From AWTP1-13 sp963832445 (lineage in GTDB: Bacteria > Pseudomonadota > Alphaproteobacteria > Rhizobiales > Hyphomicrobiaceae), in NCBI GenBank assembly GCA_963832445.1, contig CAWHUM010000018.1:1-64000 (forward strand): DNA of 64,000 nucleotides, written 5' to 3'. The notes under the pieces were generated by a model. It was not told where the DNA came from. It searched no databases and was given only the letters and a program-made list of their open reading frames with translations. This document shows, one piece after another, positions 46,971 through 56,190 of the stretch; position 1 is the first letter of the stretch, and every line of letters begins with the position of its first letter. The translations under genes were made by a program, and so were the position numbers.

Positions 46971-48356
46971 TCAGTTGCGGGCTCGCCCTGCCGCCTCTGC
47001 GGCCTGCTCCTCCGACAGCGCGCGCGCCATGTCCTGAAACACGTCCACGCTCATCGCATCATCTGGGCTCTGGCGCATCGCCTCGTAGATCTTCGGCACC
47101 AGCTGGATTGCCCTGTCGAGCTCGGCGTCGGAGCCGCTGCGATAGCCGCCGATCAGGCGCAAATCGCGCGTATCCTCGAAGCGCGCGATCATGGCGCGCA
47201 GCTTGGTGACGAGTGTCCATTGCTCGGGTGTGCAGGCGGCCTTGGCGAGCCGCGAGATCGAGGTCAGCACGTTGACCGCGGGAAATCGGCCCTGATCCGC
47301 GATTGCCCGCTCCAGCACGATGTGCCCGTCGAGCGTTCCACGGATGTTGTCGGCCACCGGATCGTTGTGGTCGTCGCCGTCGACGAGCACAGAGAAGACG
47401 CCGGTGATCGATCCCGAGCCTTCCTCACCGGGCCCGGCGCGCTCGAGAAACTTTGGCAGCTCACTGAAAACGCTCGGCGTGTAGCCGCGCGAAACCGGCG
47501 GCTCGCCTGCGGCGAGCGCCACATCGCGGGCCGCATGCGCAAAGCGCGTCACCGAATCGACGATGAGCAGCACCTTCTCGCCCCGGTCGCGGAAATATTC
47601 GGCGATGCACATGGCCGTCTTCGGCGCCAAGCGCCGCATCATCGGGCTTTCATCGCCGGTCGACACGACGGTCACCGCGTGCATCCGGTCCTGCTTCAAC
47701 GCATCCTCGAGGAAATCGCGCACTTCCCGACCGCGCTCGCCGACCAGGGCGAGCACCGCGGTATCGAACCCGCGCGAACGGGCGAGCATGGCAAGCAGCG
47801 TCGACTTGCCGATGCCGGACCCTGCAAAAATGCCGATGCGCTGTCCGGCGCACAGCGGCGTGAACAGGTCGATCACCTTGACGCCGGTTTTCAAGGGCGT
47901 TCGCGCGCGCTGACGGCGCATGGCCGGCGGCGGCTCGCGATCGCTGAACACTGAGCGTTCGCCTCGGAGCAGGGGGCCGCCATCGTCGATCGGGGCACCC
48001 ATGGCATTGACGATGCGGCCCTTCCAGGAGGTGTGCGGGCTTATGGTCACGAAGCCGCGGCGGCGGGCGGCGGTGCCGAGGCCGGCCTTCATGCCGGTGT
48101 CGAAAGGCTTCACCGTGACGCCGTGCTCGTCGATGCGCACGACCTCGCCCAGCTGCGGAGACGCGCCGGTGTCGAGTTCGATGCATTCGCCGAGCTTGAC
48201 GAACGGCGACAATCCCGAGACGCGGCAGAAGGCTGGGGTCACCTCCGTCACCGTGCCGCTGACGCGGATCTTGGGCAGGTCCGCGGCAGATGCAATGAGA
48301 CGGTCCAGCGCTGCGAGCGCGTGCTCGGTAGCAGATGACGGCGGCGCGTTGCTCAC
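46971..48356 (-). CDS. fliI: Flagellar export ATPase FliI
   Basis: A 461-residue ATPase related to F1-beta. Walker A GSGIGKST (residues 179-186), LVGERGREVRDFLED and Walker B-type KVLLIVDSVTRFAHA; ASRGYTPSVFSELPKFLERAG is the FliI-type segment. Energises unfolding of export substrates. Encoded on the minus strand with flgF, opposite to the rest of the locus, with ATGA overlap to flgF. Confidence 0.93.
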   Translation of the reverse strand: MSNAPPSSATEHALAALDRLIASAADLPKIRVSGTVTEVTPAFCRVSGLSPFVKLGECIELDTGASPQLGEVVRIDEHGVTVKPFDTGMKAGLGTAARRRGFVTISPHTSWKGRIVNAMGAPIDDGGPLLRGERSVFSDREPPPAMRRQRARTPLKTGVKVIDLFTPLCAGQRIGIFAGSGIGKSTLLAMLARSRGFDTAVLALVGERGREVRDFLEDALKQDRMHAVTVVSTGDESPMMRRLAPKTAMCIAEYFRDRGEKVLLIVDSVTRFAHAARDVALAAGEPPVSRGYTPSVFSELPKFLERAGPGEEGSGSITGVFSVLVDGDDHNDPVADNIRGTLDGHIVLERAIADQGRFPAVNVLTSISRLAKAACTPEQWTLVTKLRAMIARFEDTRDLRLIGGYRSGSDAELDRAIQLVPKIYEAMRQSPDDAMSVDVFQDMARALSEEQAAEAAGRARN

Positions 48357-49078
48357 CCGGTCGACCCGAGCTGCTTAATGGCCTCCTGCAACGACGCTTC
48401 CGATGCTGCAAGCGAAGCCGAGACCATTTCGAATGCGCGGGTGACGCTGATGAGCCGCGACATCTCCATCACGGCATTGACGTTGGCGTTCTCGACATAG
48501 CCCTGCTGCATGCCGGTGCGGGCGAAATCGACCACAGCCGTAGCGGGCTGATCGGGTATTACGCCGGAGTTCTCGAAGCGGCGCAGATTGGCCCTGCCGT
48601 CGATGTTGAAGAGCCCGATCGCGCCAACCTGGCGGTTGGCCTGGGTGACGGTGCCGTCGCGAGCGATGCGGGGCGGACCCGCGTTGGGATCGAGCAGCAT
48701 CGCCGTGCCGCCCACATCCAGAATCGGATAGCCGTTGAGTGTCTGCAACTCGCCGGTCGGCGCCATGCGCATGCGGCCATCGCGCGTATAGACAATCCCA
48801 GCGGGGGTTTGGACGCCGAGCCAGGCGTCGCCCTCGACGGCGACGTCTAGCAAGTTCTCTGTTCTGACGAACTCGCCGGATCGGCGCGCCAGGAACGTCG
48901 GCCCGGCGGCCGCGAACGCGACGGGATCGGGGTTCATCTGCGAAAGCAGGGTCTCGAACCGCACTTCCTCGGCGCGGAATCCCGCCGTCGATGCGTTGGC
49001 GACGTTGTGGGCGATCGTCTCGAGTCGCCGTTGCAACGCGAGCTGTGCCGATACCCCGACGTAGAGATTTCCCTGCAT
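48353..49078 (-). CDS. flgF: Proximal rod protein FlgF
   Basis: A 241-residue rod protein. MQGNLYVGVSAQLALQRRLETIAHNVANASTAGFRAEEV is the N-terminal rod motif and YVENANVNAVMEMSRLISVTRAFEM the C-terminal helix. Start at 49078; the longer open frame upstream is not supported. Divergent from motA and cotranscribed with fliI. Confidence 0.88.
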   Translation of the reverse strand: MQGNLYVGVSAQLALQRRLETIAHNVANASTAGFRAEEVRFETLLSQMNPDPVAFAAAGPTFLARRSGEFVRTENLLDVAVEGDAWLGVQTPAGIVYTRDGRMRMAPTGELQTLNGYPILDVGGTAMLLDPNAGPPRIARDGTVTQANRQVGAIGLFNIDGRANLRRFENSGVIPDQPATAVVDFARTGMQQGYVENANVNAVMEMSRLISVTRAFEMVSASLAASEASLQEAIKQLGSTG

Positions 49079-49236
49079 TCGCGAGCTTGGTCCCTTTGTT
49101 GCGGGTGGGCGCTGGAGAAACTGCCGCAAAGGCCTTGCCCCAGGCTGGCGCTGATGCCGCCCAGTCGCGCAAATCAGGTTCGCGCAAGGCGCAAGCGTTT
49201 ACACAGAGCTGGGGTATTTCGATCCGGGAGGCGCCC

Positions 49237-50121
49237 GTGACGATCATCGTCGGGCTCGCGATCACGCTTGGCTGTCTGCTCGGCGGCTTCGTGGCCATGG
49301 GTGGCCATGTGGACGTCATCTGGCAGCCCTGGGAGTACGTGATTATCTGCGGCTCCGCGCTCGGCACCTTCGTCGTCGCCAATCCGATGAAGACGATCAA
49401 GGACAGCGGCAAGGGCATCGTGGAAGCGTTTAAGAATGCGGTGCCGAAAAAGCGCGAATACCTCGATGTGCTGGGGGTGCTCTACGCCCTGATGCGCGAG
49501 CTACGCAGCAAGCCGCGCAACGAGGTGGAGGCGCATTTCGACGACCCCAACAGCTCGCCGATCTTCGCCAGGTTTCCGAGCGTGGTGAAAAACAAAGAGC
49601 TGTTGACGTTCATCTGCGACTATTGCCGCCTTATCATCATCGGCAACGCCCGCACGCACGAGATCGAGTCCTTGATGGACGAGGAGATTCAGACGGTCAG
49701 AAGCGACAAGCTCAAGGCGTATCACTCGATGGTGACGATCTCGGAGGCCTTCCCGGCGCTCGGCATCGTCGCGGCGGTGCTGGGCGTGATCAAGGCGATG
49801 GGCGCCCTCGATCAGGCACCCGAGGTGCTGGGGCATCTGATCGGCGCGGCGCTGGTCGGCACTTTTGCCGGCATCTTCTTCTCGTATGCGGTGGTCTCCC
49901 CGATCGCCAACAACATCAAGATAGTGCGCGAGAAGAAGATGCGCCTCTACGTGATCGTCAAGCAAACGCTGTTGGCATTCATGAACGGGGCGATGCCCCA
50001 GATCGCGCTCGAGCACGGTCGCAAGACCATCTCGGCCTACGAGCGCCCCACGATCGACGAAGTCGAGCAGGAGACGCTGGCGCCCGCCATCGGAGATGCG
50101 GAAGCGCGGGCGGCGGCGTGA
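49237..50121 (+). CDS. motA: Flagellar motor stator protein MotA
   Basis: A 294-residue protein with four membrane helices: IIVGLAITLGCLLGGFVAMGG at the start, YVIICGSALGTFV, PALGIVAAVLGVIKAMG and IGAALVGTFAGIFFSY. The cytoplasmic loop with R and E residues that contacts FliG lies between helices 2 and 3. GTG at 49237 has GGGAGG eight bases before it. The proton-channel partner MotB is not in the window. Confidence 0.92.
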   Translation: MTIIVGLAITLGCLLGGFVAMGGHVDVIWQPWEYVIICGSALGTFVVANPMKTIKDSGKGIVEAFKNAVPKKREYLDVLGVLYALMRELRSKPRNEVEAHFDDPNSSPIFARFPSVVKNKELLTFICDYCRLIIIGNARTHEIESLMDEEIQTVRSDKLKAYHSMVTISEAFPALGIVAAVLGVIKAMGALDQAPEVLGHLIGAALVGTFAGIFFSYAVVSPIANNIKIVREKKMRLYVIVKQTLLAFMNGAMPQIALEHGRKTISAYERPTIDEVEQETLAPAIGDAEARAAA

Positions 50122-50127
50122 GGGGAG

Positions 50128-51069
50128 ATGTCGGGGCCAATTGCGAGAGCGCAGGCCGGCCGCGACAGCTTAGCGGAGCTGTTCACCGGCTCGTCCAACT
50201 TTGTCCAGCGCCTGCCCATGCTGCAGGTGGCGTTCACGCGGACGGCTGACGTCTGCACGGAAACCCTGGAGTCGATCTCGGAAATGCCGCTGCAAGTAAC
50301 CTTGCTGGGCGTGGATAGCGGCATAGCTGGCGATCTTCTCGAGCCACACAACGGCAAGAGCGCGGTGGGCATACTGCACGCGGTCGGCTGGAGCGCGCGA
50401 CTGCTGATCTGTGCCGAGCGCCCGGCCGCGTTCGCTATTGTCGAGGCCATGCTCGGCGGCGACGGCTCGCAGCCGGCCTATAATGCCAACCGCGCGCTTT
50501 CACGCATCGAGACGCGCATCATCGCCTCGTTCTTCGAGCGGTTTGGCAGCGCACTCTCGACGGCCTTTGCGGGCATCGCCGACACCGCGTTCGCCCTTGA
50601 AGGCATGGCCGACGAGATCGACTACGAGGCCGTGGGCCGCCGCGATGATCCGATCGTGGCTGCCAGGTTCGGGCTCGACGTGGGTGGCCGCGGCGGCGAG
50701 ATCGTGATTGCGGTTGCGCGGGCGGCGCTCAACCCCTTGCGGCAGTCTCTCGGCCGCGTCCTAACCAAAGAGCAACCCTCTGCCGATGAGCAATGGAGCC
50801 AGCAGATGCAAAGCGAAGTCACGCGCGCCCACGTCGTTGTCAGCGCAGTGCTGGACGAACGCATGGGTGACCTGCGCGAAGTTGCCCAATTCAAGGTGGG
50901 CCACGTGCTCGAGCTGAACGCGACGGCGCACGGCCGCGTCCGACTGGAATGCAACGGCGAGCGGTTGATGTGGTGTCATCTTGGTAAGTCGCAGGGAAAG
51001 TACACGCTAAAGGTCGATGAGCCGATCGACCGTGAGCAGGAGTTCTTCAATGAAATCCTGGCCGGCTGA
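50128..51069 (+). CDS. fliM: Flagellar switch protein FliM
   Basis: A 313-residue C-ring protein with a central CheC-like domain (LLICAERPAAFAIVEAMLGGDG, ETRIIASFFERFGSALS) and a C-terminal SpoA domain (LREVAQFKVGHVLELNATAHGRVRLECNG). The canonical N-terminal CheY-binding peptide LSQxEIDALL is absent; the start reads AQAGRDSLAELFTGS. Weak similarity in the middle is normal for alphaproteobacterial FliM. Confidence 0.82.
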   Translation: MSGPIARAQAGRDSLAELFTGSSNFVQRLPMLQVAFTRTADVCTETLESISEMPLQVTLLGVDSGIAGDLLEPHNGKSAVGILHAVGWSARLLICAERPAAFAIVEAMLGGDGSQPAYNANRALSRIETRIIASFFERFGSALSTAFAGIADTAFALEGMADEIDYEAVGRRDDPIVAARFGLDVGGRGGEIVIAVARAALNPLRQSLGRVLTKEQPSADEQWSQQMQSEVTRAHVVVSAVLDERMGDLREVAQFKVGHVLELNATAHGRVRLECNGERLMWCHLGKSQGKYTLKVDEPIDREQEFFNEILAG

Positions 51070-51154
51070 GGCGCGCGCCTGCGAATGATTGGTGGGAAGC
51101 CCGACTGTCCGCGCGGCGCACCTCCTGCCGGCCCTTGGCTACGGTGAAAGCAAG

Positions 51155-51565
51155 ATGAACCAATCCGAACCCGCGCCGAGCGCGCAGTCGTTGCTGGAGG
51201 AGTATGCCGCCGAGCTCGGCCAGCCCGAGGCGGCGGCCGAGGCTGCCGAGCCGGGCCTCATGGAGGGCTTCGCGGATCCAGGGGGTGCCGCCGACGCCGG
51301 TGCCAATATCGAGATGATCATGCGCATCCCGATAACGGTGAAGGTGGTGCTGGGCTCGGCAACCATGCCCGTCGCCAACCTCACCAAGCTCGGGCGTGGG
51401 GCGATCATTCCGCTCGACAGGCGCGTCGGCGAGCCCGTCGACGTGATGGTGAACGGCCGCGTCGTCGCGCGCGGCGAGGTGGTGGTGGTCGATGAGGCAA
51501 CCTCGCGCTTCGGCATCTCGCTCACCGAGGTCGTCGGCCCTTCGGGCAACGATAAGGGCGCCTGA
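51155..51565 (+). CDS. fliN: Flagellar switch protein FliN
   Basis: A 136-residue C-ring protein. The C-terminal SpoA domain (RIPITVKVVLGSATMPVANLTKLGRGAIIPLDRRVGEPVDVMVNGRVVARGEVVVV) follows an acidic Ala/Glu-rich N-terminal part. Start placed at 51155. Binds FliM and helps dock the FliI/FliH complex. Confidence 0.92.
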   Translation: MNQSEPAPSAQSLLEEYAAELGQPEAAAEAAEPGLMEGFADPGGAADAGANIEMIMRIPITVKVVLGSATMPVANLTKLGRGAIIPLDRRVGEPVDVMVNGRVVARGEVVVVDEATSRFGISLTEVVGPSGNDKGA

Positions 51566-51579
51566 GGAACAGGCCAGCG

Positions 51580-52617
51580 ATGAGCGCTCCCGCGCAAGCC
51601 AAGACGGCCGCACCTCAGACTGTCTCGTTCACCGGGGCGGAGAAGGTTGCCGTGCTGCTGCTTGCGCTCGGCAAGCCGCGAGCCGCCAAGCTGCTGAAGC
51701 GCTTCGATCCCGACGAGCTGAAAGTGCTGACGCAGCTCGCCGGCGACCTGCAGCCGATCGGCGCAACCGACCTTGAGGTGCTGGTCGAGGAATTCGCGCA
51801 GAAGTTCTCGAGCGGCATCAATTTCGTCGGCACCGAGAAGGAGGTGAAGAGTCTGCTCTCCGACGTGATGGGCGAGGACCAGTTCGCCGGCGTCATGACG
51901 GAGGACCTGGAGCAGCCCGTCGAAGCTCCGTTGCAGGTCTGGGAAGAGATCGCCAAGATCAAGGACGACGAGATACGCGCCTACCTCAGCCAGGAGCACC
52001 CCCAGACTGCGGCGATCATCCTTTCCAAGATCGAGCCGGGGATGGCCGCAAAGATCGTCGCGGGGTTCCCGGCCCAGCAGCGCAACGACCTCCTCATCCG
52101 CATGCTCGGCATCAAGAAGACCGCCGACGACGCGGTCCGCGCCATCGAGCAGGCCATTGCCGAGGAATGGCTGGCGAAGACCACATCGGCGTCACACGCC
52201 AGCATAGCCGACATCTTGAACCGGCTCGACAAGGCGCAGTCGGACGACCTCTTGAAGAACCTCGAGCAGACCCGGCCCGAGGACGCCCGCACGCTCAAGG
52301 GCATGCTCTTCACGTTCACGGAGCTGTCCAACCTGCCGGCCAAGGCGCTCACCGTGCTGCTGGATCAGGTTCCGATCGAGCGTTTGGTGCTGGCGCTCAG
52401 GGGCACCGACGCCGTGTTCCAGTCCACCATCCTCTCCTCGCTGGCTGCCCGCTCGCGGCGCATGGTGGAGGCGGAGCTGCAGGGCGGCGGGTCGGCGTCG
52501 GACCGCGAGGTGGCGGACGCCAGGCGCGAGATCGTCGACATCGTGCTGAAGATGATGGCATCGGGCGACCTTGTGTTGCCGACGAGCGATGCCGTCATGG
52601 ACGAACTGACGGTGTAG
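51580..52617 (+). CDS. fliG: Flagellar switch protein FliG
   Basis: A 345-residue C-ring torque protein. VAVLLLALGKPRAAKLLKRFDPDEL is the N-terminal domain contacting FliF; SQEHPQTAAIILSKI is the EHPQT motif of the middle domain; the C-terminal torque helix (LRGTDAVFQSTILSSLAARSRRMVEAEL) carries charged residues that face MotA. 14 bp after fliN. Confidence 0.93.
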   Translation: MSAPAQAKTAAPQTVSFTGAEKVAVLLLALGKPRAAKLLKRFDPDELKVLTQLAGDLQPIGATDLEVLVEEFAQKFSSGINFVGTEKEVKSLLSDVMGEDQFAGVMTEDLEQPVEAPLQVWEEIAKIKDDEIRAYLSQEHPQTAAIILSKIEPGMAAKIVAGFPAQQRNDLLIRMLGIKKTADDAVRAIEQAIAEEWLAKTTSASHASIADILNRLDKAQSDDLLKNLEQTRPEDARTLKGMLFTFTELSNLPAKALTVLLDQVPIERLVLALRGTDAVFQSTILSSLAARSRRMVEAELQGGGSASDREVADARREIVDIVLKMMASGDLVLPTSDAVMDELTV

Positions 52618-52629
52618 AGGTCCGCACAT

Positions 52630-53715
52630 ATGGCTGAGGGTCAGGACAAGGAAAGCAAGACCGAGGAGGCGACCGAGAAGAGGGTCCAGGACGCCCTCGA
52701 AAAAGGCAATGTGCCGTTCTCCAGGGAGGCGGCGACGCTCGCCTCGTTGCTGGGAATGCTGATGATCGCCACGTTCTTCCTGGCAAGCGGGGTCGGGCAT
52801 CTCAATTTCACGCTCACGCGCGTGCTGGACAACGCGGGAGGCTGGCCGCTGGAGAATGGCGGCGACGCGGTGCGCCTGTTCGAAGCCATCGGCATGGACG
52901 TGCTGCGGCTGCTGCTGCCGGTGTTTGCCGTTCTCGCTATTGCCGGAATCATGGCTTCACTGTTGCAGAATCCGCCCAGGCTGGTGGTCGATCGCATCAC
53001 GCCGAAGCTGTCGCATCTGTCGATCAGCCAGGGCTGGAGCCGCATCTTCGGGGCCAAGGGTCAGGTCGAGTTTCTGAAAGCGACCGCGAAGCTGATTGCC
53101 GTCTGCGTGCTCGGCTTCCTGCTGCTGCGGTCGGCCCACAACGATTTGCTCAATGCGATGTTCATGGAGCCCAGCGATCTGCCGTCGCTGCTCCTGACGA
53201 TGGCTACCCGGCTGGTGATTGCGGTGGCTGTTGCCACCGTCGTGCTGGTGGCCGCCGACCTGGTCTGGACGCGCCTGTTCTGGAGCCGCGACCTGCGCAT
53301 GACTAGGCAGGAGCTGAAGGACGAGATGAAGCAGGTCGATGGCGACCCGATGGTCAAGGCGCGCATGCGCTCGCTGGCTCGTGACCGCGCGCGCAAGCGC
53401 ATGATCGCGCAGGTGCCGCGCGCCACCTTCGTCGTCACCAACCCGACCCACTACGCCGTGGCGCTGCGCTACGTGAAGGAGGAGGGCGGTGCGCCGCTGG
53501 TTATCGCCAAGGGCCAGGACCTGATCGCCCTCAAGATTCGCGAGATCGCGATCGAGCATTCGATCCCGATCATCGAGGACAAGTTGCTTGCGCGTTCGCT
53601 CTACAAGGTGGTGGAAGTCGACAAGATGATTCCGCCCGAGTTCTACAAGGCGGTCGCCGAGATCGTGCTCTTCCTGTTCTCGCGCCGCTCCGGGGCAACG
53701 GGGGCTGCCGGATAG
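52630..53715 (+). CDS. flhB: Flagellar export switch protein FlhB
   Basis: A 361-residue protein. GQDKESKTEEATEKRVQDALEKGNVPFSRE is the FlhB start, followed by four membrane helices. The autocleavage site NPTH is present in FVVTNPTHYAVALRYV, so cleavage between Asn and Pro, which switches export specificity from hook to filament, should be intact. Confidence 0.94.
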   Translation: MAEGQDKESKTEEATEKRVQDALEKGNVPFSREAATLASLLGMLMIATFFLASGVGHLNFTLTRVLDNAGGWPLENGGDAVRLFEAIGMDVLRLLLPVFAVLAIAGIMASLLQNPPRLVVDRITPKLSHLSISQGWSRIFGAKGQVEFLKATAKLIAVCVLGFLLLRSAHNDLLNAMFMEPSDLPSLLLTMATRLVIAVAVATVVLVAADLVWTRLFWSRDLRMTRQELKDEMKQVDGDPMVKARMRSLARDRARKRMIAQVPRATFVVTNPTHYAVALRYVKEEGGAPLVIAKGQDLIALKIREIAIEHSIPIIEDKLLARSLYKVVEVDKMIPPEFYKAVAEIVLFLFSRRSGATGAAG

Positions 53716-53724
53716 GGACAGAGC

Positions 53725-54192
53725 ATGCAAAAGCAGGGCAAGAACTACACGTTCGATCGCGAGAAGGCGTTGGCCGAGGGCATCAAGGAGGTGGCCTCGG
53801 AACTGCGCCTGATCGAGGCCGCCGACTTTGTTGCCTTCATCAGAACCGACCAGTTCGCCAACATTGCCAATCTGGTGCACTCCTCGACCGAGCTCTACTT
53901 CAAGCCCGGCACGATACGCTTTGGCCTGTCAGGCGACGTCAACCTGCAGTGGGGCGGCACGCCTTCCGTGTCGCTCGACATGGAATTCCACCATATGCGG
54001 GTGAACGTCTACTTCCGCTTGCTTCTGGAGGCGCTGCACGCCGGCATCGAGATCGACTACATCACGTTCGACGAGGGATCGGCCGACCCCGACCAGAATA
54101 CCGAGCGGCTGGTTCAGGCCATCGCCAACGCGCGCCTGCTGCCGGTGAAGGGCAGCCGGCAAGATACGCTGGTGGCACCTGCGTCGCACTAG
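53725..54192 (+). CDS. Conserved-looking hypothetical protein of the flagellar locus
   Basis: A 155-residue soluble protein without signal peptide or membrane segment and no recognised family. A helical N-terminus (EKALAEGIKEVASELRLIEAADFVAFIR) is followed by a strand-rich region (TIRFGLSGDVNLQWGGTPSVSLDMEFHHM) and a short helical tail. Encoded 9 bp after flhB and 102 bp before flgB in the same direction, so it is likely a flagellar accessory factor. Function unknown. Confidence 0.7.
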   Translation: MQKQGKNYTFDREKALAEGIKEVASELRLIEAADFVAFIRTDQFANIANLVHSSTELYFKPGTIRFGLSGDVNLQWGGTPSVSLDMEFHHMRVNVYFRLLLEALHAGIEIDYITFDEGSADPDQNTERLVQAIANARLLPVKGSRQDTLVAPASH

Positions 54193-54294
54193 GCTCGGCG
54201 CGGGGTGTTGGCTGCACTCGAGCGCAAGCCTCGGACAAGATTGCGCGCCTAGAGCATTGCTTCAGCGAGAATTCCGCGTGCAATCGGGGCCAGC

Positions 54295-54666
54295 ATGCAA
54301 CTCTTCAAGGTCATATCGCGCCACAATCAGTGGTTGGCGGTGCGCCAGAACGCGATATCCGGCAACATCGCCAACGCCAACACGCCGGGCTTCCGGGCGC
54401 AGGACGTGCAACCCTTCGAGATGGCGCTCGAGCAAGCGCAGCTGGCGATGGCGGCAACTCAGCAAGGGCATCTGAGTCCCGGTCCGCCGGGAGCCCCTGC
54501 AACGGAGCTGCGCCGAGGCGAGGCTTGGGAGGTAAGCCACTCCGGTAACAACATCAGTCTGGAGCAGGAGCTGCTCAAGGCGGGTGAGGTCAATCGCGGC
54601 TACCGGCTCAATACCAGCGTCGCGAAGGTGTTTCACCGCTTGATCCTGATGAGCTCGAGAGGCTGA
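54295..54666 (+). CDS. flgB: Proximal rod protein FlgB
   Basis: A 123-residue rod subunit. SRHNQWLAVRQNAISGNIANANTPGFRAQDVQPFE is the rod motif; the C-terminal ISLEQELLKAGEVNRGYRLNTSVAKVFH is FlgB-type. Five bp before flgC. Confidence 0.92.
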   Translation: MQLFKVISRHNQWLAVRQNAISGNIANANTPGFRAQDVQPFEMALEQAQLAMAATQQGHLSPGPPGAPATELRRGEAWEVSHSGNNISLEQELLKAGEVNRGYRLNTSVAKVFHRLILMSSRG

Positions 54667-54670
54667 CGCC

Positions 54671-55090
54671 ATGGCAGATCCACTGCTGTCTACGCTCAGA
54701 ATCGGCAGCTCCGGGCTCGAGGCGCAGTCGTTGCGATTAAGGGTGATTGCCGAAAACATGGCGAATGCCCAGGCGACCGGACGGACGCCTGGCTCGGACC
54801 CCTACACGCGCAAGGTCATCAGCTTCGAGAGCGAGCTCGACGAGGCTGCCAACGCCACGGTGGTAAGGGTCGCGGGCATCGAGCGACACCGCGCGCCCTA
54901 TCGGGTGGAGCACCTGCCGGGCCATCCGGCGGCCGACGCGCAGGGCTACGTGCGCTTGCCCAATGTCGATCTCGTGGTCGAGGCCGCCGACATGCGCGAA
55001 GCGAACCGGTCCTATGAGGCAAATCTGCAGGCCATCCGCCAGGCGCGCGACATGATCAACATGACGCTCGATCTGCTGAGGTCCACATGA
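54671..55090 (+). CDS. flgC: Proximal rod protein FlgC
   Basis: A 139-residue rod subunit. SGLEAQSLRLRVIAENMANAQATGRTPGSDPYTRKV and the C-terminal VDLVVEAADMREANRSYEANLQAIRQARDMI are diagnostic. The stop overlaps the fliE start as ATGA. Confidence 0.93.
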   Translation: MADPLLSTLRIGSSGLEAQSLRLRVIAENMANAQATGRTPGSDPYTRKVISFESELDEAANATVVRVAGIERHRAPYRVEHLPGHPAADAQGYVRLPNVDLVVEAADMREANRSYEANLQAIRQARDMINMTLDLLRST

Positions 55091-55387
55091 TCGACCCGGT
55101 TTCGCCTCTATCCGGTTCGTTCCCCGTCGGTGGGCCTGAGCGCACTGCCGGTGTTGGCGGCGGCGACGGCGCCGATTTCGGCGCAATGCTCTCGCAGCTC
55201 GCCGGCAATGCGGCGAAGTGTGGTTCGCCACGCCGAGACGACGGCGATGGCCGGAATCCAGGGCACGGCCACCGTGCAGCAGGTGGTGGAAGCGGTGATG
55301 TCTGCCGAGCAGACCCTGCAGGGCGCGGTGGCGATCCGTGACAAGGTGGTGGCTGCCTATCTCGAACTGAGCCGGATGCAGATTTAG
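55087..55387 (+). CDS. fliE: Rod adaptor FliE, one frameshift
   Basis: The N-terminal frame (MIDPVSPLSGSFPVGGPERT .. FGAMLSQLAGNAA) and C-terminal frame (VVRHAETTAMAGIQGTATVQQVVEAVMSAEQTLQGAVAIRDKVVAAYLELSRMQI) together form FliE of 100 residues. Removing one T near 55220 gives AAKVVRHAETT, so the break is a single inserted base. FliE links the MS-ring to the rod. Confidence 0.88.
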
Positions 55388-55398
55388 GGGAACGTCAC

Positions 55399-56187
55399 GT
55401 GAGATCGCTTGCCATAGCTGCGACCGGCATGAATGCGCAGCAGACCAACGTCGAGGTGATCGCGAACAACATTGCGAACATCAATACCACGGGCTTCAAG
55501 CGCTCACGCGCCGAGTTCACCGACCTGCTCTACCAGGCAGAGCGGGCAGTTGGCGTGCCGAACCGCGGCGGCCAGGATCCCATTCCGGAAGGCGCGCAGA
55601 TCGGGCTAGGTGTGCGCACGGCTGCAGTCCGCAACCTGCACATGCAAGGGTCGCTGGCACAGACCGGCAACAAGCTCGATCTTGCCTTGAACGGTCGCGG
55701 CTGGTTCCAGATCACCGGCCCGAATGGGGAAACGCTCTACACGCGCGCCGGCTCGTTCAATCGAAACGCCAACGGCCAGATCGTCACTGGCGATGGCTAT
55801 CTCGTGCAGCCGGCCATGACCATTCCACCGACCGCCACCGAGGTGGTCGTCAACGAGACGGGCATGGTTTTCGTCCGCAATGGCACGGAAACGACGCTGC
55901 AGCAGATCGGCCAGCTGACATTGGCCAATTTCACCAACGATGCCGGTCTCGAGGCGCTCGGCGGCAATCTCTATCGCGAAACACCCGCATCGGGCGCGCC
56001 CGTGGCAGGCGTGCCGGGCGATCCCGGCTTCGGCAAGGTCACGCAGGGCTACCTGGAAAACTCCAACGTCGACCCCGTGAAGGAGATCACCGAACTGATC
56101 CAGGCCCAGCGTTCCTACGAGATGAATTCGAAGGTCATCCAGGCGTCCGACGAGATGTATGCGACGGTTTCGAAGAACTTGCGCTAG
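55399..56187 (+). CDS. flgG: Distal rod protein FlgG
   Basis: A 262-residue protein. MRSLAIAATGMNAQQTNVEVIANNIANINTTGFKRSRAEF is the classical FlgG start; the FlgG-specific insertion LLYQAERAVGVPNRGGQDPIPEGAQIGLGVRT follows. C-terminus VDPVKEITELIQAQRSYEMNSKVIQASDEM. GTG start at 55399 preceded by AGGGGA. Confidence 0.95.
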   Translation: MRSLAIAATGMNAQQTNVEVIANNIANINTTGFKRSRAEFTDLLYQAERAVGVPNRGGQDPIPEGAQIGLGVRTAAVRNLHMQGSLAQTGNKLDLALNGRGWFQITGPNGETLYTRAGSFNRNANGQIVTGDGYLVQPAMTIPPTATEVVVNETGMVFVRNGTETTLQQIGQLTLANFTNDAGLEALGGNLYRETPASGAPVAGVPGDPGFGKVTQGYLENSNVDPVKEITELIQAQRSYEMNSKVIQASDEMYATVSKNLR

Positions 56188-56190
56188 AGC

